Shown here piece after piece: positions 12,201 through 22,300 of a stretch of DNA of 64,000 bases. Each line of letters opens with the position of its first letter. Position 1 is the stretch's first letter. The DNA comes from Ophiostoma sp. CBS 140.51 (lineage: Eukaryota; Ascomycota; Sordariomycetes; Ophiostomatales; Ophiostomataceae), in contig JANSLP010000011.1 of NCBI GenBank assembly GCA_029298735.1, positions 186,001-250,000 on the forward strand, read 5' to 3'. Under the pieces are notes generated by a model. The model ran no database searches. It worked only from the letters and a program-made list of their open reading frames with translations, and was not told the DNA's origin. A program made the position numbers and the translations under genes.

Positions 12201-12496
12201 CACGCTCGGCCACGCTCCGGCTCGGCAAGAACGAGCGGCTGCAGGAGACCAAGATGTCGACGCCTACTCTGGTGGTGGCGCCGACGTCTCTGTCTGATGC
12301 AGATGCCAACAACTACAAGTACAATGGGAGGGGTGATGGCAGTCGTGCACAGGCGTCGTCGTCTTCTTCTCAACAACAGCAGCAGCGGTTGCGTTACTTG
12401 TCCCCGCGGTCCAACGCCAATGCCAACAGCAACCTGCAAGCGTACCAGTTGGCACAGAACCGCAAGAGCGAGCGTGTTGTTCTGGAGGCGGCGTAG
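9287..12496 (+). CDS. Large low-complexity Ser/Thr/Pro/Asn-rich protein, unknown function
   Basis: Single-exon frame of 1069 residues from the ATG at 9287; the frame is open further back to 9056 but without an ATG. It is mostly disordered: His-rich and Asn-rich patches near the N-terminus, Ser runs, a Pro-rich patch (about 215-235), then two copies of an RISRDDxxLG motif near residues 272 and 294. Ordered-looking islands are a basic RRKLFGIFGSK stretch (about 428-440), a block around 604-625 ending ERYSVMFGG, and a helix with SSLLARRQATLDKLKNIND (about 636-655). These islands resemble conserved blocks of uncharacterised filamentous-fungal proteins, but I cannot name the family. No signal peptide or membrane segment. 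The motifs suggest a phosphorylated scaffold (inference). Confidence 0.8.
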   Translation: MLSILSRSRSLRGGGHHHHGGSNNNGNGHTNSNGNTNDTGTGVSVNASSASTNHASGQGKTHGPNAPLSLLSTMVVPSNAPAIVIPTAASSTSGFVSGLGSGTTSLSSTASYSSSSATSSFSSSSLSSSSNTAASSISNFSSIEPGLVSKPTLQTSTVLGLVEDKNDNSARFDRLERTEKNEKPAKPTDKASPLSRPPSPGIDGKRECPYVNRPLPPPPPPKTPSSSTNTTSTTTNMPSRPNTSGGAAPSRSVPPAFSDSLAPPSRPDNFNRRISRDDMFLGSQTKKSTAALDKRISRDDLYLGTRPPAARSGAFHIPLRSQPATVDEVGGLDPPSWPARRASPESLMSGEIQIGMALGSPVHPPAESMSFRPPQRAQTDRFQQRNEPATYASWQPKEVAQTHETLTAALEQKTSPTNDAPMQRSKTTRRKLFGIFGSKRHHDPVKSTLTSTTSTQSFEASNSSSVVMTPAVGATTNASSTSVATERPGTRSGSKKHQPIIVQIVPEPATATNIKASNGSPASFGTPAPSGGAAPSIKEGRSKRPFLRSKASEPAFQKGRADLSNPMHMGLGNGTMSNLGGTNGVPAGGNSNHLMPPPMLGASPYLDVEIPEARLERYSVMFGGLLGSGSAWQPASSLLARRQATLDKLKNINDRIRQEDFERDFAAAAAADAMMVINGLPSPGLQRRATSPHVTKSPAFSLFPGRSLNVAAGGNGNVPVGLAMTNATHVDSPLLSPRLRSNTSPAAMRSPTRAGFDFLQPPGTAVSTSQKTAQPLSSSSSQRYNSSPLRSNINNNQGSIVNRRGPPAKSHTMPTPAPAPTPAPAPISVVQFDPTQSSLILDSPTEMDYPVGQIQQPFKPVIQEPQWQMISAPSSTGSSSSSSAGSAGSASSKLLRGKTSGSPSSTASLDLEVEEPDPTLKSAVEISIARQISISRQQRQLLRPLKTNNLAPPTTAATATSTTPISSSSSPSRSATLRLGKNERLQETKMSTPTLVVAPTSLSDADANNYKYNGRGDGSRAQASSSSSQQQQQRLRYLSPRSNANANSNLQAYQLAQNRKSERVVLEAA

Positions 12497-13488
12497 TCCG
12501 TCTACCGAACCTTTACTTTCATTTGTTTCTTCTATTCTTTATTCACTTCTTTCTTATCCCTGGGAGCTGGTGTTCTCGTGGCAAGCCCTATTTCTATTCT
12601 TTTTTGATCGACTGCTTCTTTTTATCTTCTTTTCTTTCCTCTTCCAATTGGGTAGGAAGTCACTCCCATTTATCTTCTTATTGTTTACTACTTATTATTT
12701 CCTTTTTTTTTCTTTGGGCTGGTACTCTGTTTATATTCTTCGTCTGGGACTATTATTCTTTTTCTCTTTCTTTTCGTTCTTTCGCTTTTATTTTTAGGGA
12801 CCAGGTCTCCCTACTTCCTTTTCATTTCTTAGTTCATATTACTCATGTGCGATACCAAGAGATGTTCCCAATAGGACACTCAAAATCAAATACAATCCAT
12901 ATAAATACAAATAGTATGTCTCGCCATAATCGTGTGGTTTTGTGAAGACATCATTTCTTTCTCCCCACACCAACTCAACTTGTTTCATCGTAGCCTCCCC
13001 CCCTGTTTACGGCGAGGCGGCTGGAAACTGACGTCGGAAAGCATAAAACAGGCATGTTTGTCGGTATGCACACATACGACTTTAGAGTCCAAGCGTTCAA
13101 GAGAGCCGTTGACAGAAAAAGAAAGTAGAAAAGAAAGAAAGCTTGTCTGAGACAGAGTTACGTTGCGTACGATAAAAGTTCTATTCTGAAACATTATTTT
13201 CAACAGAAAACCAGCCTCAATATACTCCGAATAAGGAGACAATAAAACTAACAAAAAAGCACAAAAAATATCATGAAAACCCAAAAGGTCTTGAAACTGA
13301 CAATGAAAGTTGTATTGCAGCAAAACCTATCAAAAATAACAATGAATGAAAAATGAATTCAAAAAAAAAAAAAAACGCCGTACCATATTTCTGATGGTGT
13401 GTCCAGAAGAACAAAACAAACGACCATTAAATAAAAAAACCGAGTCTCCGTCATGCGTCATCCAACTCGTTATACATCTTCCGTCTGT
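12497..13488. other. Intergenic, convergent 3'UTRs; no gene seen
   Basis: T-rich after the 9287 gene, then A-rich with a 15-base A run at 13361-13375 approaching the YKT6 stop. No coding signal. Confidence 0.6.
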
Positions 13489-14241
13489 CTACATCACCAC
13501 ACAGCACGAGTTCTGCTTCTTTGCTTGGGTGTAGAACATCTTGGACTGGGCGCTGAGACCGTCGGACTTGGCGACGAGGTCGTCAATCTTCTCGCCGCGC
13601 TGGAGGACGCTCTCAATGGTCTTGTGGAGGACAATCTTGGTCTCGTCGAGCTGCTGCTGGATCTTCATGATGCTGTCGGCCTGCTGAGGGTCCTGGTACT
13701 TGACAATGTACTCCTTGAGTTCGGGGAAGGAGACGGAGGGGTGTTCGCCGGTGGCCCAGGCGGAGCGAGGGCACGAGGCCAGAAATTCGTCGACGACCTT
13801 GCCGAGGAGCTGGTGGGCGACAAGCCTGTGGGAGTTAGTGAATGGCAATGATTTGACGGTGCGTGGGGAGAGGAGGTGGGCGCATGGGCTTACGGAGGAT
13901 AGGCCTGGTCCGAAATGATGATGCCGCAGATGCCCTCGCTGCGGCCGTAGGCGTGGAAAGTGTAGGACTGCTCCTCGACGTCCTGGCGCTGGCCCGGCTT
14001 TGTGCGCTCGGCGACGGTCTTGGAGAACAGAGTCATAAACTCGCCGATGCTGGAGCGGGTGAAGCGGGAGTACTCGGAGAGGTCCTTTTCGGCGACGAGC
14101 TCGGCGGACTTGTTCTGGCCGCCCTCGTTGCGGATGATCTGTGGGAGGGAGTGTTAGTGGTGTTCGAAGAGTGCGTGTATCGTTGTCTCCTATCGTCTCT
14201 CTCTCTCAATGTTGACATACACCAATGTAGTAGAGCTTCAT
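13489..14241 (-). CDS. YKT6: R-SNARE YKT6 (longin, prenylated)
   Basis: Three exons on the minus strand: 14241-14221, 14138-13894 and 13825-13489. The introns are 82 and 68 bp with GTATGT/GTAAGC donors and CACAG acceptors. The product is 200 residues, the usual length for Ykt6. The N-terminus (MKLYYIG/IIRNEGG) starts the longin domain (about 1-130). The SNARE motif follows (about 138-195) with the zero-layer Arg in the ESVLQRGEKIDDL segment. The protein ends in Cys-Cys-Val-Val-Met, a double-Cys CAAX-type signal for prenylation plus palmitoylation. Ykt6 works in ER-Golgi, endosomal and vacuolar fusion and in autophagosome-vacuole fusion. The very short first exon (7 codons) was set by the need to supply the longin beta-strand. 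Confidence 0.96.
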
Positions 14242-15579
14242 GGTCGCGATAGTTTGGGTGGTGACGTCGTGGCGGTGAAGTAAGGGTTGGCGATGCGATG
14301 AAACGAGGTCGACAACAAAAAGGGGTCGATCGCGATGGTGCAGAGTCGAGCGAGGGGGAAGCGATGTAGGAGGACGTCGTTAAATGCGTCGTCGTCGCAA
14401 TGTGGAATCGTCGAATACAAAAAAAAAAGGCAGAAAAGGAGGACAAGAGTTGGATACGAGAGTACAAGGAAGGAGCAAGGCAAGAGTAGGAGATAACTGG
14501 CGGCGGCAAGTGCTACTTGGTCTTGTCGACTTGGAGACGGACGGTTTCTTGTGTTGTAACTCCGAGCAAGGGAAGGGGAAAGCGGGGTGTTGGTCGCTAT
14601 TGCCCCCTGTTCAGGCTGTTGATGCGTCATTTCGGTGCATTTTACAGGCGCTCCTGCCGCTATCACATGCCCCTCGTCAGTGGCGGACTTGCCTTGTTGT
14701 AGTCCGCAAGGTCGTCGTGGAGGGGCCATTTATTATGCTTGTTCTGTTGGGGCAGGCGCGAAGGCTGGGCAAAGGCTGGACTGAACGGCAAAGGCGGTGA
14801 ACAGCCCCAGCAAGGAAAGCTCCGGACGGCAGGAGCGCCTGTAGTATCCACGCTGTCAAAAATTTCAACGTCTTGTCTCCTTTCTGTCTTCTCTTTTCTT
14901 TTCTCTCAACAATGACGATTTTGGGAAACACAAGAACAGCTGGACAGCACAACACAACGAGCGCCACTCATCGAAACGAACATGTCGAATCGACGAAATG
15001 CACCTGCCTAGTCCACGGCGCATTTTATTTCAATGCGCTGGACTGAAGTGGCACGCGATGCTTTCGAATTTCGACCTCGATTTGACTGAACGACGGATGC
15101 CTAAGTAGGCGTTCAGCCGATGGATGGCGTTCGGCTGTGTGTGTGTGTGTCTGTCGATTCTTGCTTCTCTTCTTCTCTTCTCTCTCTCCCCCCCTCTCCC
15201 CTTCACCTGCCACGACGGCCTGGCGTATGCTATGGTAACCGATTACTACTTTCTCTACGTTTTCGGTGGTCTGTCGACGAGCGAACCTCTGTGTTTGCTT
15301 GGATGGCAGAGATTAATTTCTCTCTGAGTTATTGACCACGATTAAGCCGGAGCACCACGCTCAGCCCACTTGTCCGCTGAGAGGCGGCAGGTGCATAGCT
15401 GGGGCTCGATTTGTGAGGGTCATACATGTGCACACTTTTGTTCTGTCCTGTCCTGTTTTGAGACTCCGTGATTGATATTCCCATAAAGTACACCGTAAAG
15501 TACATGCTGTCCATGAAATACATCCGTAACGCCCGCTGTCCAAAACACTGCCCGTAATATCCTCCCGTCGTCCCTTTCT
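14242..15579. other. Intergenic: YKT6 promoter and 3' region of IES6
   Basis: No supportable gene. A short GT repeat (GTGTGTGTGTGTGT) is at about 15135-15150, followed by a C/T-rich tract. ORFs in this span are short and domain-free. Confidence 0.55.
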
Positions 15580-16260
15580 CTATTTCAGCACCGTGTGAGC
15601 TCCACGCATCTCCAGGTATTGCTCGGCCACGCCCTGCTGGAAGTTCCGGATCGCGCCAAAGACCTCCATGTTGTGGTACCGCAAACGCGTCTTGGGATCA
15701 TTGTACGGCGCCGACAGGCCCGTGATGTCGCAGTACCGCTTTTGAGGAGCCAGACTCGGCGCGCTCTCGACGTTTGTGTAGGTCACGCTCGGTGCGGACG
15801 CGCCGACGGCTGTGAGGGCGGCGGCGCCCATAGCACCGCCTGCACCTCCAGCAGGCGGCCTCAGACTCTTCTCGAGGACCAGCTTCGACAGGCTGCGGTT
15901 CGCCTGGGCCAGGTTGGGCGGCAGGCCGCCACTGTTGCCGGTTGTAGCGCCAGCTGGTGTTGAAGAGCCGCTGGTCGACAACCCATCGTCTTCGGCTTTT
16001 GCCGCTGCAACCGCCGCCGCCGAGTTCCGTGATGCCCTCGGAGTGTTGACACCGCTATTGTTCTCCTGAGGCGTCGCCAGAGCCGAGGCTTCCCGACGTG
16101 ACACGTCGCCCAGAATCGTCTTGACGTTCTTGTTGCGGCGCTGGTTCGGCTTCCACGACGGGTTGCGGAATGTCTTGTGGATGGAGTGGATGTCGCGCTG
16201 CTCGACAAGCTCAACGTGCGCAGCGTGCGCCGCGATCTGTTCTGGTGTTTGGTTGGACAT
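15580..16260 (-). CDS. IES6: INO80 chromatin-remodelling complex subunit Ies6
   Basis: Single exon, 226 residues, ATG at 16260. The C-terminal 52 residues carry the YL1-C signature (RYCDITGLSAPYNDP...LRYHN, about 175-196), diagnostic for Ies6/YL1-family subunits. The N-terminal region has a conserved basic block (HKTFRNPSWKPNQRRNKN, about 28-45) typical of fungal Ies6, linked by an Ala/Ser/Gly-rich spacer (about 55-150). Ies6 binds Arp5 and couples ATPase activity to nucleosome sliding by INO80. It is divergently arranged with DAD4, sharing a 276-bp promoter. A second INO80 subunit gene, IES4, lies about 10 kb away. Confidence 0.92.
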   Translation of the reverse strand: MSNQTPEQIAAHAAHVELVEQRDIHSIHKTFRNPSWKPNQRRNKNVKTILGDVSRREASALATPQENNSGVNTPRASRNSAAAVAAAKAEDDGLSTSGSSTPAGATTGNSGGLPPNLAQANRSLSKLVLEKSLRPPAGGAGGAMGAAALTAVGASAPSVTYTNVESAPSLAPQKRYCDITGLSAPYNDPKTRLRYHNMEVFGAIRNFQQGVAEQYLEMRGAHTVLK

Positions 16261-16536
16261 GGTGAAGTCGGCGTAGCTGGCAGATGAATTGTCGTTGATG
16301 AGATGTCGAATCGAGATGCAGCAAGCACAATCACTGGCAGGAGCTCCCTGTGAGCTTCAACTGGTGCGGCAGGCGTATTCTGCCGTAATATACCGCCTAC
16401 CGTTTCAGGAACAATGGCCCCACCAAAGTCCAATTACTTGGCAGACGCGCACCGCCAGTCGCCGCGTCGTGATAGACGACTTTCTTGTTTACGCATTGCA
16501 ATCGCTTCACCAGTCGACTTTTTGCAACCAAACACA
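16261..16536. promoter_or_regulatory. Shared divergent promoter, IES6 / DAD4
   Basis: 276 bp separate the start codons of two divergently transcribed small nuclear-complex genes. No specific operator is recognised. Confidence 0.6.
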
Positions 16537-17079
16537 ATGGTAAGTCAATCTTGGCGACAGGAGAATAAATTGAAACGTCTTTGGTTTCAATATCACCGGA
16601 ATACACGCTAATCCCTCACAGGAGAGCCCTCACGAACATCAGCAGAACTTGCTTCTGTCGCGTATCATCACGAATGTGGTAAGTTGGGAAAAAAGAGAAG
16701 CAGATGGAGGGAAAGCTGAGAGAGAATACAATAGTGGTATATGGAAATGAAAATTGACATGACAACTAACACAATACCAGGAGAAACTCAACGAGGCCGT
16801 CATGGTCATGAACAAGGCGCTGCAGGTGAGTTCTTAGAAGAGATGAAGACTCGACAGAATTCATAATACTTTGTGATCATATACTAACTCATCACAGGAC
16901 ATCAACATCCAGAACATGGACGTCGAGCTGGTTGCGCAGATGTTCAAGAACTACCGCTCCAACGTGCTCTTCCATTTAGAAGGTGAGTCCGGTCAAGGCT
17001 GAAGATTTGCCCTCTCGTCTATCTGTTTGCCATAACTAACTTTGAAATAGCCACCGACAAACTGTCTGAGCCGTCATAA
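16537..17079 (+). CDS. DAD4: DASH/DAM1 complex subunit Dad4
   Basis: Five coding exons: 16537-16539 (only the ATG), 16622-16678, 16781-16825, 16898-16982 and 17051-17079. The introns are 82, 102, 72 and 68 bp, all GT-AG with CTAAC-like branch sites. The spliced product is 72 residues, exactly the usual Dad4 size. The C-terminal half ([16 protein letters not shown], then [12 protein letters not shown]) is the strongly conserved Dad4 signature, and the N-terminal half is a coiled-coil-like helix. Dad4 is part of the ten-protein DASH ring that couples kinetochores to microtubules. No single ORF shows this gene because every exon is under 90 bp; it rests on phase-consistent splicing plus family match. 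Confidence 0.95.
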
Positions 17080-17507
17080 GAGCCAGCTGTTATCTTATGT
17101 CTGCTCTTTTTCTGCTTTTCTTAACCTTTTATGACTTTTTTTCGCATCATTTTTGCCTGGATTTTACGAGTTATGATACTTTGCGCCGGGTTGCTTTCTT
17201 GAACAAATGTGTACCATAGAAATTATGTGCGCAAACTATGAATATACAAGCTCACAACATCTTTTATTCGACTTCAATTATTGTCATGAAATTTCTTATT
17301 GTGAATCATCAACAGATGCAATTATGCCGTTCGACAAACGCCTACTTACAACCACCTGGACCGCCCTAACGTCACCGAAATAGCGCCCCTCTAACAGCCG
17401 CAACCCCGCCAAAACGGCAATTTCTAGTGGAGTCGGCCGGCCCAAATATCTTGAACATCCTCGACGTCCTCAACCTTCGACTTCAACAACCTCAACACAC
17501 ATCCATA
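17080..17507. other. Intergenic: DAD4 3'UTR and SAM35-like promoter
   Basis: T-rich 3' flank of DAD4, then a CA-rich leader into the next start codon. No gene seen. Confidence 0.6.
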
Positions 17508-18702
17508 ATGGCATCCGCAATAGCACCACCGCCGCAGCCAGTCAGCACACCAAAGATAAAGTCGACCAAGATGGCTTCCTCTACTTCTTCTTCGACCTCA
17601 CATCCTTCCCTCTTCCCGCCCATCCCTGCGCCGCTCCAGCGACTCTTCGACCTCGTGCCCCTCATCACGTATCCAGCAAACGCTCTCCCTGGTGACGAAA
17701 CCAGTTTGGACGACATTGAAGCCGACAGCCTGAGCGCTCTCCCAACACTATACGTCTTTATCGATCCCAGGGACGCCGCTGCCGGCCGAGCCAGCTTCAA
17801 CCCGACATGTCTCAAGTGGCAGGTAAGGAGAAGGAAACCAAGGGAAACGAAGAAGACGAATACACAATACTGACTGTCATACCCAGACATTCCTTCGATT
17901 TGCCGAAATATCCGTGAACATTGCCGCCTCCTCCAACCATGCATCGCCCACCGGCGCTTTGCCGTTCCTGCAGCCGGCCCGGAGAAAGAGTGCGTCCCAG
18001 ACAAAGTTGACACAGCAGCCGCCGCGGCCTATTCCAGCCCACGATTTCCCGACCTATGTCAAGAGGACGGCAGAAGAGAACTCCTCCTCCTCGAATGCGC
18101 CCTCCACCCTCCGCGACAACTCCAAGGCCTCTGCCTACCAGGCTTTGCTCGATACCAACCTGCGCCGTGCCTGGCTGCATGCCGTCTACCTCGACGAGGA
18201 CCCGACAAACAGTCAGTGGTCTGGATCGATCGCTTCTCGCCTCTATGCAGACGCCGCCTCCACCTCTACCTTTGTCCGCTCTGCCCTCGCCAGCCAGCTG
18301 CGCACCGCCGCCGCCGCCGAGGTCTGGGGCAGCAGCAGTGGCGCACAAGCCGTGACGGCGTCGGCAACGGCGCAGCTGTACCGCGATGCCGAGGCGGCGC
18401 TGTCGGCTTTGTCGACCCTGCTGGAGGGTGACGACTCTTACTTCTTCGGAAGTAGCGAGCCGTCACTCTTTGATGCGGCCGTCTTTTCATATACGCACCT
18501 ACTCCTAGAAGACGGTGACGAGACTGGCGAGCCCCGTTTTCGGTGGCACAACCGGGTACTGCCCGATATGGTGAGAGCGCACCCTCGGCTGGTTGAGCAT
18601 AGAGACCGTATTGTGGCAAAGTACTGGCCAAAGCAGGGTGCAGCAGGGACGACAGAGAAGACGCCAGCCCTTGACACAGCTGCGAGCTGGGTCCAGGTCT
18701 AG
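17508..18702 (+). CDS. SAM35: Mitochondrial outer-membrane SAM complex subunit, metaxin/Sam35-like
   Basis: Two exons, 17508-17822 and 17887-18702, with a 64-bp intron (GTAAGG...CCCAG); 376 residues. The start is the first ATG in the frame (17508). After a disordered N-terminus, residues about 43-60 (PAPLQRLFDLVPLITYPANALP-like) and the segment around the splice site (NPTCLKWQ/TFLRFAEI), followed by NHASPTGALPFL, form the thioredoxin-like N-terminal domain of the Tom37/metaxin family. A helical GST-C-like domain follows, including GSSEPSLFDAAVFSY around residue 300. Sam35 receives beta-barrel precursors on the cytosolic face of the SAM complex. Sam37 is the main alternative, but the N-terminal layout fits Sam35 better. 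The C-terminus is hydrophilic, without a membrane anchor, also as in Sam35. Confidence 0.78.
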
Positions 18703-19342
18703 CTTCGACAGCAAAAGACTGTTGCCATGTACATCACCTCTCTTGTAATGATACCCATAGAAAACACACATATCATATATTGAAATGTTCTTATTTTGTG
18801 AAAAGCCGATTGTATTTGTTTGTTACGACTTGGTGTATTAGGAGTTGAGAACTGACAGCAAACGACAATGTAGAAATCCAGGGAATGGGGCTGGAAGGGA
18901 GATAAAAAAAACGTAATTTGGACATTGAAACGGCGACTCCTGTAACTCCTTGATCTATAAAAATGAGGGCAGAGGGAGAAGGAAGACGAAATACGGAAAC
19001 GAAAGAAACAAATCATGCGCCCCTGAAGATGAAGAATAACCACTGCCAACTGTAACGAAACAAGACAGAAAGATGGACAACGGCGGACCCAAGAAGAGCG
19101 AGGAATGTAAAAAATTGGACGAGAAAAGGAAGAAGCAAACGAGAAGCAAAGCAAAATTGAAAGCAAGATCAAATGGACCCCTACCTAAAACCTAATATGA
19201 AGTGACAACGCCCAAAAGATGAAAACACCTGGAATATGAAGAGCAGGAGGCAGGGAAAGAGAGAAAAGTAAGAGAAAAACAAGACAAAAGCAGAAAACAA
19301 AAAGCATAATCAGCATCTATAAACGTAGACGCCGACAGCATT
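18703..19342. other. Intergenic, convergent 3' ends; no gene seen
   Basis: A-rich on the plus strand toward the VID30 stop, consistent with a minus-strand 3'UTR. No coding signal. Confidence 0.6.
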
Positions 19343-22300
19343 TCACGAAGACGACCCCTGGATTTCGTCCAATACTCCCTGGATCGTCACGAAGGCTCCG
19401 GGACCACCGCTTTGGCGCAAATCTTCAAGGAGAACGTCTGTCTGCGCATACAGGTTCTCCAGCGCCGACCGAGATGACTTTCCGAGAGATTGAAGAATGG
19501 CCGAGTTGAGCTCTTCGGCAACAGCCACGCGGCCTCTCTGGTCGAGGAGGTGCGCCACCTCCGGCTGCTTCAGGGGGTTCGTGTACGCCAAAAGGGAAAA
19601 GACTTCGTTAAGTGCATTCCTGATCTTAGGCCGCAAGTCGCTCTGGAACTCGACCTGCAACTGCTGGCCGTACTTAACCGCATCATGCACCAGTGCATGG
19701 CCCGCCGGCTGGCCGTCGGCACCGGTGGAGGCCGCGCCGTTGTTGTCCTCGACCATCATGACATCGTCGACATCCATCTGCGGACCGCCGTGACCATTAG
19801 TCTGTCTCGCGTCGTTGGCGTTGCCATTTCCGTTGCCGTTCGCATTGCTGGTGCCGTTTCCGTTTCCGACAATGTTCAGTTCAGCCTCGCGACGGATCAT
19901 CTCGATAAACTTGCGGCACTTGAGGCGGAAGTGAACGGCCTCGTTGAGGTCCAGCACGGTCGGGTAGTCAGCCTTGGTCAGCTCGAGGGCCCGGTCAATA
20001 TCGCCTTCCAGCACGGCACGCCGGATGCATTGTCTCTTGTTCGCGTCTTCGTCGTCGGCAATGTTGTATCCCTCCACGGGTTGCTTCGAGTCAATGTTTA
20101 GCGCCACCTTCTCGGCCTCAATCTCCTTAGCAAAGGCACGCGCAGTGTCGACATAGCCGTCGTGTTGTAAGAATTGGAGGACCTGTACGAGTTAGAATCG
20201 TACCGCTGATGCCTGTTTTGATATGTCCATGGACGACAACTTACCAGCTGCTGGACGAGGTCTGTCTCGCTTGTGTCCGGTGCGAGCTTGTCGGTCCTGT
20301 CTTGGTTAGCTACCCAAGTACGATGGACAAGAGTTGTTGTGGGATGGAATAAGTGACATACTTCGTCTTAAGAATCTGCTGGTTGATCTCCTGCTTCTCT
20401 TTCTGTAACACGGGTTTCGTTAGACACGGATCGGACCATGATGATCAGGATCAAAAGAAAAGAAGAAGCTGGCGATGGGAGAAGAAACAGAACGCAATAA
20501 CAGTAGAGAACGCGCGGGAAAGGCCACAGAAGCTCGACAGCACTAGCAGTCGAGTTTAGTTGGTGAGACAAAAGACAAAGGACCCTCAAGACCGACCTCG
20601 TCACGGTATCCGTTTCGGAACATCGACCTCATCTGCGCCACCAGCTCATCAAGCCTTCGATGATATCGGTAGAGAACTCGCAAATTTCGAATGTACACCG
20701 CTTCGGGGTCTGGCATAGAGTGCCTGCTTGCTCTGAGCATGCGAAATATGGCCTCAATGGGATCACGATCAGGATCATCAATTAGACGGACATCATCTGA
20801 ATCGAAGCTGCCTCTATCGGAGCTATCCCCTACACGACTCATAGCGTCGCCTCCAGCCGATGGAGAGCTAGAGCTAGCTAATCCGACAATCAGGCCTGGA
20901 CTTGGACTTGGATTGAACAGACTGTCTAGACTGTCTCCCGACGGCGCCTCGGATGCTCCATCGTTTGTATTGGGATCCTCGCCGTTGCCGTAACCGTTGG
21001 CGAGGCCGTTGGCAAGGCTGTCGCCGTGTCTATTGGCGCCGCCATTGGCGTAGCCATTGGCGATATTCATCAGGTCGTTATCGTAGCCGAGGAGGTAGCC
21101 TTCCAAAAAGCCGTCAAGGCGGCCATCATTGTAGGCGCGGCGGTTTCTGCGGCGGTTTCCGCGGCCGTTCTGGGCCATAGGAAAACGCCACGCGGCAAAA
21201 GATACGATAACAAAGTAGAGGATGCAGAAAACAACAATGTAGGGCAGGGCGGGAATGAGAAATAGTGAATAAAGGGCGAGGATACAAATGTAGATGTAGG
21301 GAGGGTGAGAGCGCGGCAGAATGCGACGAGCTTTCGAAGCATCCATAAATATGATATGTTGGTGGTAAATATGTGATGAGGAAAGGTGTGAAGCGGATCG
21401 ATGAGAGGAAAAACATACAACACGCAAAAGCAGATAAATCAAAACATACGCGCAAAAAGAGCAAAACTGGAAAGAGAGAAAGAGGTTCCTACCTTCATAA
21501 CGCCGTCAATGTCAAATGTAAAAGGCACCTGCCCAAAGTTGACGCGCACGTGCTCGCCGACCTTCTTCATTCCTATGGAGGGAAAGAGCTTGGAGGTGGC
21601 CTTGACGTCCTTGAATGCGATGCCTGGGAAGGAGCGGTCAGTAACTGTAAAAGAAGGGAGGGGAGGTGCCATTTCAGGAAGGAACTCACCCAGATCCTCG
21701 CCGTTCTTGGTAAAGAAGGCGGTGCCTGTCCGAAAGTTGACGCCACAGCCCACAATGTCGCCAGGGCCAAAGGATGGGCCGTACTTCTTGCCAGAGCCAT
21801 GGTCGGTGAAGACGTTACCGTCATCGCTGTGATAGCCCCATGAGCCGGGTTCCCAGCCAGGCGGACGCGACAGCTTGGCCGTCGCTTCAGAGAAGCCAAT
21901 GCCAATCGTCGACTCTTCCCGCTTCTTTGAGAGAATCGTCACCTCGTAGTAGTAGATGCCACACTGTGGCGGCATGTAGTGGTCGGCGCGCACGGAGCCG
22001 GCCTCTTGGGCGTGCTGGTTGTGGTCGTTTCCTGACCGTGAGCCGGCAAACTTGACGTCGAGGCCGTCCGAGAGCACATCCAGTGACGACGCCTTGTCAT
22101 CCTTGTCCCAACGCGAGGGCAGAGGTGCAATGGGCTCTTCGTCGTCTGCCAGGCCGCCGCTGCCGCTGAGACCGAGACCGAGACCGAGACCGGAGCTGCC
22201 GCCAGCGCCCTTCTCGACAACGTCGTATGATAGGCCACGGTGCGAACCCGGGCCGCCAATCTTGCCGTTGCCGAGACCAACTCCGGCACCGTTGTTGATA

